Shown piece by piece: positions 12,390 to 24,358 of a DNA stretch of 64,000 nt. Made by a program: the position numbers and the translations under genes. Source of the stretch: Lineus longissimus (taxonomy: Eukaryota > Nemertea > Pilidiophora > Heteronemertea > Lineidae); the NCBI RefSeq assembly GCF_910592395.1, contig NC_088316.1, positions 9,052,001-9,116,000 of the forward strand, given 5' to 3'. How positions within the stretch are numbered: the first letter of the stretch is position 1; each line of letters starts with the position of its first letter. Below the pieces are notes generated by a model. That model ran no database searches. It was not told where the DNA came from and saw only the letters and a list, made by a program, of their open reading frames with translations.

Positions 12390-12519
12390 GTAAGTAACAT
12401 TGCTATAAGATAAATTTACTCAGAGTTTATAAATTGCCATTGGAAGAGTACAACTTCATTGTCATCATCTAACACTACCGGAAAGCTTGGTAACAATTTG
12501 TTTTTCCCCAGCTACTCCG

Positions 12520-12760
12520 TTCCAATTCTTGACTTGGCCACAAGTTCACAGAGGTCAAATGGCGTACAATGGTCGTTGGGCTTTAACTCTGGCACGTTTC
12601 TAAACTGCAATGACTACTGATCTCAAATTTGGTACACATGTACCCCTTGGTCAGGTGATCTCAGGTACAGAAGTACGGTCCGATCTGATTCACCATTTGG
12701 CCACCAGAAGGCAAAATTCGAAAACCTTAAAACTGCTAAAGGCCTCCAAGTCGAGCATCA
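12520..12760 (+). repeat. Fragment of the 1.1 kb interspersed repeat
   Basis: Contains the module signature: GGCACGTTTC, GGTACACATGTACCCC, TGATCTCAGG and ATTTGGCCACCAG, in the same order as 2700-2850. The hairpin and 3' end are missing. Confidence 0.7.
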
Positions 12761-13006
12761 AACTATTTCATGGATCGGGAAATGAGAGCGCGGGTCGCGA
12801 ACTTTACTGTTGTGTCTCTTCCCTGATACTCTTATCCTAACTCCCCAATGTATATATCAGGTATATTCATGCCCATTCAGAGATGAATAGTAAGGGTTGA
12901 TATGATATCTTACCAGCGAGAAGGGTTAAGGATGCTCTTCACACATGTAATGGAGAGTAAACCCCCTGGGAGTGATACTCCTAGTGGCTTAAAGCTACAG
13001 ACACCA

Positions 13007-13335
13007 GGATAGGTTCTGGCCTGATCAGCTGTTAGCTGGCTCTAGCATTTTGATGAGCTGGGACTAGGTGTAAAATAATTTGTTCCAAAGATAAATGTGA
13101 AATATCTCTAATTGACCTATTTTTGCACATCCACTTACGTCGACCATCTTTTTTCTAAATGATTATTTTAGGATAAGTTCTGGCCTGATCAGCTGTTAGC
13201 TGGCTCTAGCATTTTGATGAGCTGGGACTAGGTGTAAAATTATTTGTTCCAAAGATAAATGTGAAATATCTCTAATTGACCTATTTTTGCACATCCACTT
13301 ACGTCGACCATCTTTTTTCTAAATGATTATTTTAG
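13007..13335 (+). repeat. Tandem 164-bp duplication including a splice acceptor
   Basis: Two copies (13007-13170 and 13171-13335) of a sequence starting GGATARGTTCTGGCC and ending ATTATTTTAG. Each ends in a usable pyrimidine tract plus AG, so the 13336 exon has a decoy acceptor 164 bp upstream. Confidence 0.85.
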
Positions 13336-13628
13336 GGTGGATTACATAGAAGATGAGGATATGGTTGCAGCTCTGGCCGCCAGTATTCTTTTGCAACCGC
13401 CCAAAAAGCCAATATCCGCAGAGGACTTGATCATCAATTTCCAAATTGCCACCAGGGAACCAACTGGGGAAATTAAGACAAGTGTACTGGTCAACCGGGC
13501 AGATGTCCTGGAGAGTACAGAGGAAGCAGTAGAGGAGGATGAAAATTTCAACTTTTATGCTGTCCCTGAAGTAGAATTCGCTGGGAAGATGCCACCGATC
13601 TTGGCGGGCCGATGAGGGAATATTTTAG
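13336..13628 (+). pseudogene. Exon leading into the HECT domain, with frameshift
   Basis: Encodes VVDYIEDEDMVAALAAS and then a segment resembling the region just before HECT domains in G2E3-like proteins (ISAEDLI, VEFAG). The frame that carries GGPMREYF into the next exon differs by one base. A G appears to be lost in the run at 13583-13585, so the upstream frame stops at 13613-13615. The donor GTATGTT follows 13628. Confidence 0.6.
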
Positions 13629-13987
13629 GTATGTTGTGTTTGAATCACCAGTGTACTTCTAAACTTTAAAATATTGAACCAACAACTTCATTTCAGTTAT
13701 GGGAGAGATTGCCAAGTTTTCCCATTGTTGTTTTTGCCAATCTGAATTTGGCATAGGTCCACCACAGAATTTGGCATAGAGGGGAATGGTCTTTTTGGTG
13801 ACGCCAGGATAGGCCAAAAAACGGCCGGGATTTTCGGGATAGACACCCATATTTTATCTGGATTGTGTTAAATAGTTCTGATCTTGTTCTGGATAAGAAG
13901 GATTTCAACAAAAAATGACATAGTTGATGATATTTCAGGTTATTTGATACTTTGATTGTCCTGAAATCCATGATATTTGTTTTTCAG

Positions 13988-14246
13988 CCTCCTACTGAAC
14001 GCAATAGTTGTAGGCGATTGTTTCGATGGTGAGTCGGAGAAGCGTTCCTTCTCACTGAACATTAGCCATCTGGAGGAGAAGAGGTACTTCCAGGCTGGTC
14101 GTTTCCTGGCATGGAGCTTGCTCCATGGTGGCCCCGGTCTTAAGTACCTCAGCAACCAAGTGTGGTCACTGATGACCGGTGGAGTCATTGAAGATGAGGA
14201 TGTCAGCCATGTGCCAGATATTGATGTGCAGAATAAATTAAACAAG
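13988..14246 (+). pseudogene. HECT domain exon (N-lobe)
   Basis: The acceptor TTTTCAG supplies the third base of a split codon; the donor is GTAAATG. Encodes SLLLNAIVVGD and the conserved AGRFLAWSLLHGGPG stretch of HECT ligases of the G2E3 type. Ends in phase 0. Confidence 0.7.
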
Positions 14247-14617
14247 GTAAATGCGAATCCATTTCAAGTCTCTCATGTGTGGGGTACTTTTGAACACTTT
14301 TCAGAAGTGGTTTACTTGACTTTTAGGGATGCCATGCCGAACCCCCCCCCCCCCCCCCAACAGAGCACCAGGAGTCTGATTTTAATCTGACTTCTCGCCT
14401 TCAGCCAATCTGGCATGGTTGAACCTACCAGGAGTTTTCACCTAGCATTGCCATCCAGGTCAATGAAGCATGCAAGCTCTTACATATACACCACATCAAG
14501 GTTACAGACACAACAATAACCCATATTAAGCCAATGGAAATATGAGTGGTAGAGACAACCCCGATTGCAGATGTATTATATTATCATCATCATTTGAAAT
14601 TATTTAATTTGTTTCAG

Positions 14618-14775
14618 TTGAAGGAGTGCAAGACTGATCAGGAGTTCTGCCAGGTCTGCAGGGAACTTGCAGATTGGGGATAAGATCGCGGTTGCCCCCA
14701 GATCATTGGGATGAAGTCCCTCAATCAAAGGTCACCACTCCTGAGGCATTTAAATGCATTCTATTTGTTTTATAG
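14618..14775 (+). pseudogene. HECT domain exon with in-frame stop
   Basis: Encodes LKECKTDQEFCQVCRELADWG, then TAA at 14681-14683, then DRGCPQIIGMKSL and FYLFYR in the same frame. The residues on both sides look like one domain, so the TAA is a point nonsense change, not an exon end. Donor GTATGTG. Confidence 0.6.
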
Positions 14776-14988
14776 GTATGTGTCAGTATTATTGTTTTTC
14801 TTTGAAATGTGTGTGTGATTGTGATTGGGTTGCTGCATCTTGGTAAAATCATGAATCAAATGAATAGCTCTCGATTCCCTTTTTTTGGCTTTATCGCATG
14901 AACATTTCATGCTTCGGACTGTATGGCCTTAATCAGCTGAATGCTAATCACATGTAATACATGTTTTGAGTTTGACCCTCTATCTTAA

Positions 14989-15520
<532 letters not shown>

Positions 15521-15701
15521 TTAACTTGCGACAACATGGGGAGCGCAGTGCACGGTGGTCGAGCCAGTGCCACTCTTTACTCAAAAACTTATTAGGCTGG
15601 GGAAATAATTGTAAAGTCCTTAGAGACTTTTTTACAGTATTATGAGCTCTATATATGAACTTACATTTAAACATGTAATTGAGACCTACACTTTTTTGCA
15701 G

Positions 15702-15946
15702 AGTAAAGCCGGCCATCGATCAGTTCACCAGTGGTATGAACAGCCTTGGTGATCTGTTCACAGTAATGGGGAAGAACCCAACAGACTTTCAAAATTGCAT
15801 GTGCGGGGGTGATAAATCACTTACCCGCGAAACATTCAAATCGATGTATCGAATCCAGTACACCAAGAAAGAGGACAACAAGGCCCAGCATGAGGAGGAG
15901 AAAGTAACAATGTTAACTTTCGAAAGGTTCCTTCAGAGTTGTGAGA
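15702..15946 (+). pseudogene. HECT domain exon (middle)
   Basis: Acceptor TTTTTTGCAG, donor GTAAGT. Encodes VKPAIDQFTSGMNSLGDL and later LTFERFLQSCE. Phase 2 in, phase 1 out, matching both neighbours. Confidence 0.65.
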
Positions 15947-16262
15947 GTAAGTATCAATGATCGAGCTGCTTTGCTTAATGCTTTCACTACTGCAGGGTTT
16001 GGGGAGTGTACTGTACCCCTGGCCCACACCCGGTATAGACCGGGAGTCCTGCCATCTATTTCTTTAGGTGTGACCTACCAAAAGGTTACAGGGACTGTGG
16101 AAATTTGTTCCGCAGCAAAACACTTGCCCGGATAATTCATCCCTCGATAATTTAACCCCACCTCCAATTTTATGCAGGCAGTTACATCTTCAAGAAAATG
16201 GGAAAATAACCAACACTTAACAGGCTGCATTTTTTTAAAACTTTTATTTTATTATTTTGCAG

Positions 16263-16546
16263 ATCAAAAGAACAATATCACGATAAATGATGTTCTACAA
16301 TTTTGTACTGGACTGGCTTCACTTCCGCCTCAGGGGCTTAACCACAACGCAATTGTGGTGAAGTTTTATGACCAGGAGGAGGGCACATTACGGTTGCCGT
16401 CGGTCTCGACATGTGCGTTGTGGCTGTGGTTGCCAAGAAACCTGAAGGATAGGAAAGACAGGAACAAGAAGGTGGTGTTTGACGCGAAGGACTTTCTTGG
16501 GCAGGCAATAAAGAACGGCTTGGCATCTGGGTTCAATAAAATATGA
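16263..16546 (+). pseudogene. HECT C-lobe terminal exon
   Basis: Acceptor TTTTGCAG; ends at TGA 16544-16546. It carries ITINDVLQFCTGLASLPP, VVKFYDQEEG and LPSVSTCALWLWLPR; the Cys codon at 16412-16414 is the expected thioester cysteine. The C-terminus GFNKI is normal for the family. An AATAAA overlaps the final codons and could act as the polyadenylation signal. This exon itself has no lesion. Confidence 0.75.
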
Positions 16547-16552
16547 ATTTTT

Positions 16553-17285
16553 AGCTCACCTGGGTCATCACATTTTGTCCGTCGTCTGTCCATCAACAAT
16601 GGTGGCACGTTTGTTCACCATTAAGTCTAGAAAATTGAAACTTGGTGTGTGGATGTTTCATGACAACTTGACTTGATATACCAAAAATCATCTCAATTTG
16701 GCCTACTTTCTGGGCTCTAGGCAGCCATCTTTGAAAACCTTCTCTGTCAATATCTCATAGTCAGAATCATGACATTTTTACTGTGGTAACTTCAGACAAG
16801 AATACATGACATAATACTCGGGTTTTAGATTTGACCTACTTTTCATGGTCACAGAGGTCAAAGTAGAAAATTTCACCAAAGGTGGCACGTTTCTTCATTA
16901 TTTGTCCTGGAATTCTTAAAGAGTAAGTAGAAAGCCTTTAAAATCGTTCAAAATACAGTTTACCCGTGAGACATTAACTCGATATATCATGACCAAATTT
17001 CTGTGCCGAAATATTGCCACATGACCTATATCGGGGATTTAAATCGGCCGTGTAAGGGGCAAATATCTTGGTGCCAAAATCAGACGTCGGCCATGTATGT
17101 ACACACCTGTTGGCTATCTCTACATGTTGACAAAAATTTTAAGCTGCAGTGGAAGTAGGTCAGTGTCATAAAATTCTATGGGTCATGTCTCAAGAGGCGA
17201 ATGACCTTCACTCTCATTTCATCCATCACTGAAACATTACCAGGTGAGCACAATGTCCCCGTACATTTCATTTATAGCTCACCCA
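16553..17285 (+). repeat. Diverged relative of the AGCTCACC repeat
   Basis: Begins TTTTTAGCTCACCTGGG, contains CCGTCGTCTGTCC, GGTGGCACGTTT and TTTTCATGGTCACAGAGGTC, and ends GGTGAGCACAATGTCCCC. It has the same order of landmarks as the 1.1 kb repeat but diverged internal sequence. It starts about 6 bp after the HECT stop codon and may supply the 3' UTR. Confidence 0.6.
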
Positions 17286-19285
17286 GGCTATTTCATTCCT
17301 GAGCGTATGGATTCAGTGAGTGGTAATTGATTCCTAGTGTCATGAGGACAATGCCATTCCATGTCTCATCTTTATTGAGGATTTATTTATGTATCTTTGT
17401 GGATGGTGTTTGGTTTTTTGTGAAGAAGTACACTTTAGGGTGTCGGGTGCTACACTCCTTGCACCTTAATGGGTAGTAATCTGCAGGCAATCTCTCATTA
17501 CAAACACGGAACAAACTTATTAGGAATCTTTTTTTCTGAGATATTGTATGTAATAGGTGATGTAAACCCTTTGAGTGCCAGCCGTCCAAAAGCCAGATGG
17601 TCTACTTTTCCAGTCTGAAGTACATTGTATTGTGTATATTTTGAATTGAATCGGAATAGTCTATAACTTTTTTATGTGAGGATTTTATACTTGAAATATT
17701 TTCCTAATCACGTTGTGCTAAGGAGGCGACACTTCACCACAACATGGCCCTGGCTGCAACTAGGGTATTTGCGTTATTGTCTATTGATGTAAACGAAAAG
17801 CTGTGGCAAGTTGTGCGCAAATTTTGCAGTCATCTCGTGCTGCAGTCACTCATCGGAGATCGGCCGATTTAAAACTGTAAGTTCTAGAAGTTATTTAGTA
17901 ATAATAGGACAAATATTTTGAGTCAGTAATTCTCAGAGATTGTGTTAAGCACTCATTCAGCGCAATGAGCAAGTTATTCTCTTGAACTAAAACAACTGAC
18001 GTCATACTTCTACACACCTTATTTTGGTATTGTTACATCAAACACATAAAGTTATGTTATGAGACAAGTAGCCCGACCTGTACCTGCTGACCTGCTGAAC
18101 CCAGATTAATGTTATTTTCAGTCCACGATTGCAGGTCACCTGATCTTTGAGATTTCGCGGGAAATGAAATTGTAAACAAACGCATGTGTGAAGTTCAAAT
18201 GTAAACAAAAATGTACTTGAGTACGTTTTCCCATAGTTAGGAGCTGGGGGTGAAATTGGTTGTCTATTGTTTAATAATGGGTGCTGTGTTAGCCAGAGCT
18301 AGCCCTTGATTATGAAGGGATTTTCAAATGAAGGTGACCATTGTCTGCCTATGTGCTCACCACAGCTTTCAATACTTGATGATGTATCTGAAGAGACACT
18401 CTGATCGTGGCATGGCCTTATCAAAGAGCTGCTCATCGTGCTGAACTTCTAGCTTGCCTGTTGACTAAGTGCCTTGCCCATGACCTTGCTACATGTAGGA
18501 GGAGCACGCATTTTAAAGTAATAACAGTGATAGTGCAATTGGTTCGAGCCATTTGGAGGCCGACATGTGAAGGCCTATCTGGGTTCGCCTTCTTCTCCGT
18601 ATAAAAAGGGGCCTATTGCTGACTAAGGAATGAGGCATATTGACATTGCCTCCTCTCTATTGCACCAATTGATATACTTTTATATGCATGCATACATCAC
18701 GCCACTGGGTCCGAGTCAGTGGACAAATGGTTGGTTTAATTTGTCTCTTCGATATGGCTCCTTTGATATCCTTTGAGATTTTCAGTGCAATTCAATGTAC
18801 GGCACATGCAGTTCAAGGTATAGCCCACTTGAACCTGCCTGCGCCACGGGTATAAAACCAGTAACCATTAATACCCTAGTGACAGGGAGCGCCACCTATT
18901 AAGATGCCAGTACCTCATTAGCTATTTAGGTCATATGACACTAATTGTCATCTAATTTTCGTAATTGGTCATATTGAAAATGACATATTTTTAGTTGTCT
19001 ATATGTTTCAGAACAGTTGTCAGTTTGATCAGATGAGTGTTTTATGTTTATAATTTTGTATTAATTTTTTTGAAATAAAAATTGCCAGTCCCCAATTTTT
19101 CTTCTGCATTGAAAGGGTTAATTTGAGCTGGCTATTCGTTTTCATCGTTTCAGAAATACATACGTGTACTTACATTTGACATTTTTTAAAAAGGGCACAG
19201 TTGCAGCATTGAATAATTTTTGTTTAAATATATTCCGCATACTAATTGCAGATTATTGTGAACTAGAAGCTCTCAGAATGGTGTA
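17286..19285. other. No supported gene
   Basis: Short open frames only. ACTAGGGTA at about 17760 and its inverse near 18875, next to GCGCCA, may be ends of an element related to 6296-6595, but the arms match poorly. The motif AACCCTTTGAGTGCCAG (17567) and GAAAGGGTTAA (19108) resemble piggyBac-type ends without clean TTAA flanks. Confidence 0.4.
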
Positions 19286-20005
19286 TGGCCATTTCGCCTA
19301 CAATCATTTCGCCTACAGCCATTTTGCCTACTTGTCAATTTGCCTACTTGTCAATTCGCCTACTTGTCAATTCGCCTACTTGTCAATTCGCCTACTTGTC
19401 AATTCGCCTACTTGTCAATTCGCCTACTAACCATTTCGCCTTCTAGCCATTTTGCCTACTTTTACTGCTATTTTTGTTTTTTTATGAATTGGAAGGAAAG
19501 TATAGGACTTTCTGGATATTTGTATTGAACAGAGGTGGTTTGAGGCGAATTTTTAGCTGGCAGATAGGAGTACGGTCACTATACATTAGCAGAAAATTAG
19601 TTAGTTTGCTTGTGTTGTGTGACACACTTTATAGTGATCCAATTAATCCAGTAACCAAATTAGAGCTTCAACAACAACAAATTAGTGTATGATGATTGGG
19701 ACTCTAAAAACGAAATGGGATACAAACTGCAACAGTACGCCTACATAGGGCCAAACATATATTTTTGGCAGATACCAAATAAATGTGGTGGATTTGCAAA
19801 TCCTCTGCAACAGTAGGTATAAGGCCTGATAACTTATATTTTTTACTGTTACTGGTATCAATATGGAGGATTTAAAACAAATATATTCAGAATTATGTGA
19901 AATGGCATTTTCTGTATGTAGGCGAAATGGCGGGTAGGCAAAATGGCAGGTAGGCGAAAAGACTGTAGGCGAAATGGCATTTTTTGGTAGTCGAAATGGC
20001 GATAA
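19286..20005. mobile_element. Foldback element made of iterated TTCGCCTAC
   Basis: The left arm (19286-19462) has about a dozen copies of CA(A/T)TT(C/T)GCCTAC(TTGT) in direct array. The right arm (19898-20005) has five copies of the reverse complement, GTAGGCGAAATGG. The arms can pair over much of their length around a 430-bp loop with no ORF. Looks like a foldback-type DNA transposon; no target duplication identified. Confidence 0.6.
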
Positions 20006-20449
20006 ACCCTCAGGATTTGTTCCAACTCCAACAACTCCGAACAAACATTGACAACTGGGAACCAACCAACTATTTGATGCTAATACTTGGGTATCTGGAG
20101 ATCAAACTCAGCCTAATGAATATGTCTAAATCATTTTAGAGTAATGTTTTTCAAGTTTGCAGCTGTGTCAAAATTTTAGACACACCCTGTACTTGTTTAA
20201 TTTGTCCAGAACATCGTGATTGGTTCTGACCAAGTCTACATTTGGAATCTTTATTTGTTGAAATTGTGTCTTCGATATTGCATAAGCCCACTTCGACCTG
20301 CCAGCATGACTGATAATTTGCTAGTTGTAAATAAGGAAAGATAATAATTATATTGTGTTATGGTCATTTCATTTCGTATCATTATGCTGTATAAATAGAG
20401 AGGATAAGAGATTGTTCCGCTAACTGTTGCGGTTGTTGGTTTGACTTTG

Positions 20450-20754
20450 TTTCAAGATGGCGGTTTCAGAGCGGGTTTTTTGCAGAAGTACGGTTTCATC
20501 CATCTTATCTTTAGATGGCGGAATCGTTCCGTTGCTGAGCCAGGACGGGGACCAGCATAAATCTGACTCACAGAGATCTCTGGTGAAATTCTGCGAGTCA
20601 AAAGATCGGCGGGATTATGTTTTGTGTGGGCAGGCATCTGATGTCACCTGGGAACTGTTGAATCAAGTTCACACGGTTTTGAATATATGTTGGTAACCTT
20701 TTTAGCTCACCTCTTAGCAGAGGTGAGCTTATCCCATACCGTGGCGTCCGTCGT

Positions 20755-20786
<32 letters not shown>

Positions 20787-22110
20787 CGTCGTCCGTTAGC
20801 AGGGCACGTTTCGTAACTGTTAGAGCTATTGAGTTGAAACTTGGTACACATGTACCCTTATGTAATGACACCTTGGAGACTAAGTTTCGGTCCGATTCGT
20901 TTCATGGTTTGGCCACCAGGGGGCCAAACGTTAAAAGTGAAAATATGCAATATCTCCCTTAATAGTAGTCGGGAAATTTTGAAAAAAATATGGTAGGTAC
21001 TTCTAGCAAAGGTGCATCATATATCCTCCGGGTTTTTGATTTGACCTCCTTTTCAAGGTCACAGAGGTCAAATGGTGTAAATTGGCCGTTAGGATGTAAC
21101 AATGGCACGTTTCTAAACTACAATGACTATTGATACCAAATTTGGTACACATTTACCCCTTAGTCAGGTGATCTCAGGGACCGAAGTTTGGTCCAATATG
21201 ATTCATTACTTGACCACCAGGGGGCAAAATCCAAAAACCTTAAAAATGCGATTATTCCTTAACTTCTTGCCCGATTGCCACCAATTTGATATCATGGGTA
21301 CATCTAACCACCATACAGTATATGTCACACAGGTTTGTAATTTGACCTTCTTGTCAAGGTCACAGAGGTCAAATGGCGTAAATTCGCCGTCAGGCCGTAA
21401 CTATGGCACGTTTCTTAACAGCAATGACTATTGATCACAAATTAAGTACACATGTACCCCTTGGTCAGGTGATCTTAGGTACCGAAGTTTGGTGCAATCT
21501 GATTTGCCGTTTGGCCTCCAGGGAGGGGGCCAAATCCTAAATTCTTCAAAATGCCATTATTCCTAGCAATGACTTGCCCGATTGGCACCAATTTTATATC
21601 ATAGGTACATCTAATTCTAACAACCATTCAATGTGTCACCCGGGTCTTCTTTGATTTGACCTACTTTTCAAGGTCACAGAGGTCGAATGTACTGTAAATT
21701 GGCCATTTTGGGGAAATTGTAATTGCTTGGACCTACATCAAACCTAACACTACATGACACAATACCATGCTCTTTATCCATCTTTCCTCCACATGAGGTG
21801 AGCACAATGGCCCTGGCCATTTCATTTCAAAGTTAACCTGTTGGATGACTATCTGTGAGTCAATCCACATGACCTTTTTCTTTATGGTGAGAGTTGTTTC
21901 GCAGTGCGTTGTGTATTGCAGTATCCACACCCAGTAGTTCCATACAGAGAATTGTGGTGTCCGGGAGCAGCTTAACCCTTGTTTTAACCATGAGCAGAGA
22001 TGTGCGGTTTTCACTGACCAAACATGCAATGCTGCTATAGCATGATGGTGAAGCATTGCTATGTCTCGTATGATTTGTCTAGGAATAGAGATGGTTTGCA
22101 CTTTCTCCAA
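20450..22110 (-). pseudogene. BEL/Pao retrotransposon relic (RNase H region), split by a repeat
   Basis: Minus-strand segment 22110-21827 gives, with one frameshift, a KTRVKLLPDTTILCMELLG-like motif and then KKKVMWIDSQIVIQQ. Segment 20697-20450 gives HTKHNPADLLTRR. In BEL/Pao polyproteins these follow each other in the RNase H-like region just before the integrase. Between them sits copy 2 of the 1.1 kb repeat, so the repeat inserted into an older BEL/Pao copy. A TGA replaces the Trp expected before the PADLLTR motif. No RT or LTR was recognised. Confidence 0.65.
20699..21826 (+). mobile_element. 1.1 kb interspersed repeat, copy 2
   Basis: Near-identical to 2268-3449, with the same 5' hairpin, three internal modules and 3' end, but a CGT tract only half as long. 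It interrupts a BEL/Pao relic. Flanking GGTAACC on the left and GTTAACC on the right may be a decayed target duplication. Confidence 0.8.
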
Positions 22111-22737
22111 TATGTTACTTTATTTAGAGAGAAATTGAAAGTTAACTAAACTTAGTATCTCGAATTACGCAATTACGAAATAAAAGATATTCTGTAATGA
22201 TAATTAAAGTGTCGTTTTTACTTCTGTTTTGGCGAATGTAATCAGAAGAATTTGTGGATAAAACATGACTGAAAGGAGAGGATGTGTTCTGTTGTGTTGC
22301 TGCAAGGCCAATAGGCTAAAAAACAGTTGAAGAGTTCAGATGCAAAAGCCAATAAATTCCCTTGAGGTCATTTTGAGGAAATGCAACTTTCTGCCATGAC
22401 TTACGTAATGGTTTTTACAATAAAAGTGAATCTTTTTACATGATTTACAATGGGATCCTGCGGTTTTGCATTGAAACGTATTCCACCTAAACTGTACAGT
22501 TACTTTCTGGTGGAGGTGGATCAGGAGTCAACAAGCTAATGTGACAACAGACACCAACCCTCGCCAGTCGCGTGATGAATGAATAAAACCTACCCAGACT
22601 AAACACCTTAACAAAAGTAAATCCCCCCAGAAATTTGTTAATAACTATAAAACAACTGATCATATAGGATCATATAGGAATGTCCATTGAATGAGGGCAA
22701 TTTGAATGTCAAAAAGTATGATTTCACATGACCAACA
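22111..22737. other. No supported gene
   Basis: AT-rich sequence with no convincing coding or repeat structure; possibly more of the degraded BEL/Pao copy. Confidence 0.4.
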
Positions 22738-24358
22738 GGCTTGTTTGTGGTTTGGGCCAAAACGGACACATCTCATGGGAAGACATCAAATGATTGGGTC
22801 AAGTCACAACCAACTTACAACAGAAACGTCTAGTGGTTTGGGCCAAAATGAACACATTTCATGGGAAGACATCAAATGATTGGGTCAAGTCACAACCAAA
22901 TCAACTTACACATGAGACGTCTAGTGGTTTTGGTCAAAATGGACACATCTCATTTGAAGATAACAAACGATTGACTTCAGTCACAACCGAATCCACTTAC
23001 ACATGAGACGTCGAGTGGTTTGGGCCAAAATGGACACATCTCATGGGAAGACATCAAATGATTGGGTTAAGTCACAATCAAATCAACTTACACATGAGAC
23101 GTCTAGTGGTTTTGGTCAAAATGGACACATCTCATTTGAAGATAACAAACGATTGACTTCAGTCACAACCGAATCCACTTACACATGAGACGTCGAGTGG
23201 TTTCGGCCAAAATGGACACATCTCATGGGAAGACATCAAATGATTGGGTTAAGTCACAACCAAATCAACTTACACATGAGACGTCGAGTGGTTTGGGCCA
23301 AAATGGACACATCTCATGGGAAGACATGAAATGATTGGGTCAAGTCACAACCAACTTACAACAGAGACGTTTAGTGGTTTTGGTCAAAATGGACACATTT
23401 CATGGGAAGACATCAAATGATTGGGTCAAGTCACAACCAAATCCACTTACACATGAGACGTCTGGTGGTTTGGGCCAAAATGGACACATCTCATTCGAAG
23501 TCAACGGACGATTGACTTCAGTCACAACCAACTTACAACTGAGACGTCTAGCGGTTTTGGTCAAAATGGACACATCTCATGGGAAGACATCAAATGATTG
23601 GGTTAAGTCACAACCAAATCAACTTACACATGAGACGTCTAGTGGTCTTGGACAAAATGGACGCATCTCATTCGATGACAACAGATGATTGACTTCAGTC
23701 ACAACCAACTTACAAATGAGACGTCTGGTGGTTTGGGCCAAATGGACGCATCTCATTCGAAGACATCAAGCGATTGACTTCAGTCACAACCAAATCCCCT
23801 TACACATGAGATGTCGAGTGGTTTGGGCCAAAACGGACACATCTCATGGGAAGACATCAAATGATTGGGTCAAGTCACAATCAAATCAACTTACACATGA
23901 GACGTCGAGTGGTTTTGGTCAAAATGGACGCATCTCATGGGAAGACATCAAATGATTGGGTCAAGTCACAATCAAATCAATTTACACGAGACGTCGAGTG
24001 GTTTTGGTCAAAATGGACACATCTCATTTGAAGATAACAAACGGTTGACTTCAGTCACAACCAAATCCACTTACACATGAGACGTCGAGTGGTTTGGGCC
24101 AAAATGGACACATCTCATGGGAAGACATCAAATGATTAGGTCAAGTCACAATCAAATCAACTTACACATGAGACGTCGAGTGGTTTGGGCCAAAATGGAC
24201 ACATCTCATGGGAAGACATCAAATGATTGACTTCAGTCACAACCAAACCCTCTTACAAGAGTCAACAAGTTGTTTTAGTCTGAAGTGACATGTCGCACTT
24301 TATGACATCAAAAGACGCGACTCCAGTCACAACAGAAACCTCTTACACAAGGTGACAG
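22738..24358 (+). repeat. 91-bp satellite with two monomer types
   Basis: About 17 head-to-tail monomers of 91 bp; for example GTCGAG/GTCTAG starts at 23010, 23101 and 23192. Each contains the palindrome GACGTC, then AGTGGTTT, TGGACACATCTCAT and GTCACAACC. Type A has GGGAAGACATCAAATGATTG; type B has GAAGATAACAAACGATTGAC. Types are interspersed, with short A-B alternations suggesting higher-order units. 91 is not a multiple of 3, so the 60-117 codon open frames through it are accidental. The last two monomers (24250-24358) are degenerate. Confidence 0.9.

Noticed and set aside
17740-18905. Element bounded by ACTAGGGTA and its inverse, related to 6296-6595
   Set aside because: The arms match over only about 10 bp with many differences outside, and no target duplication was found.
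22794-24031. Several 60-117 codon ORFs with repeating GQNGHIS or TSNDWVKSQ peptides
   Set aside because: They follow a 91-bp satellite whose unit is not a multiple of three; frames change from unit to unit and no start or splice signals fit.
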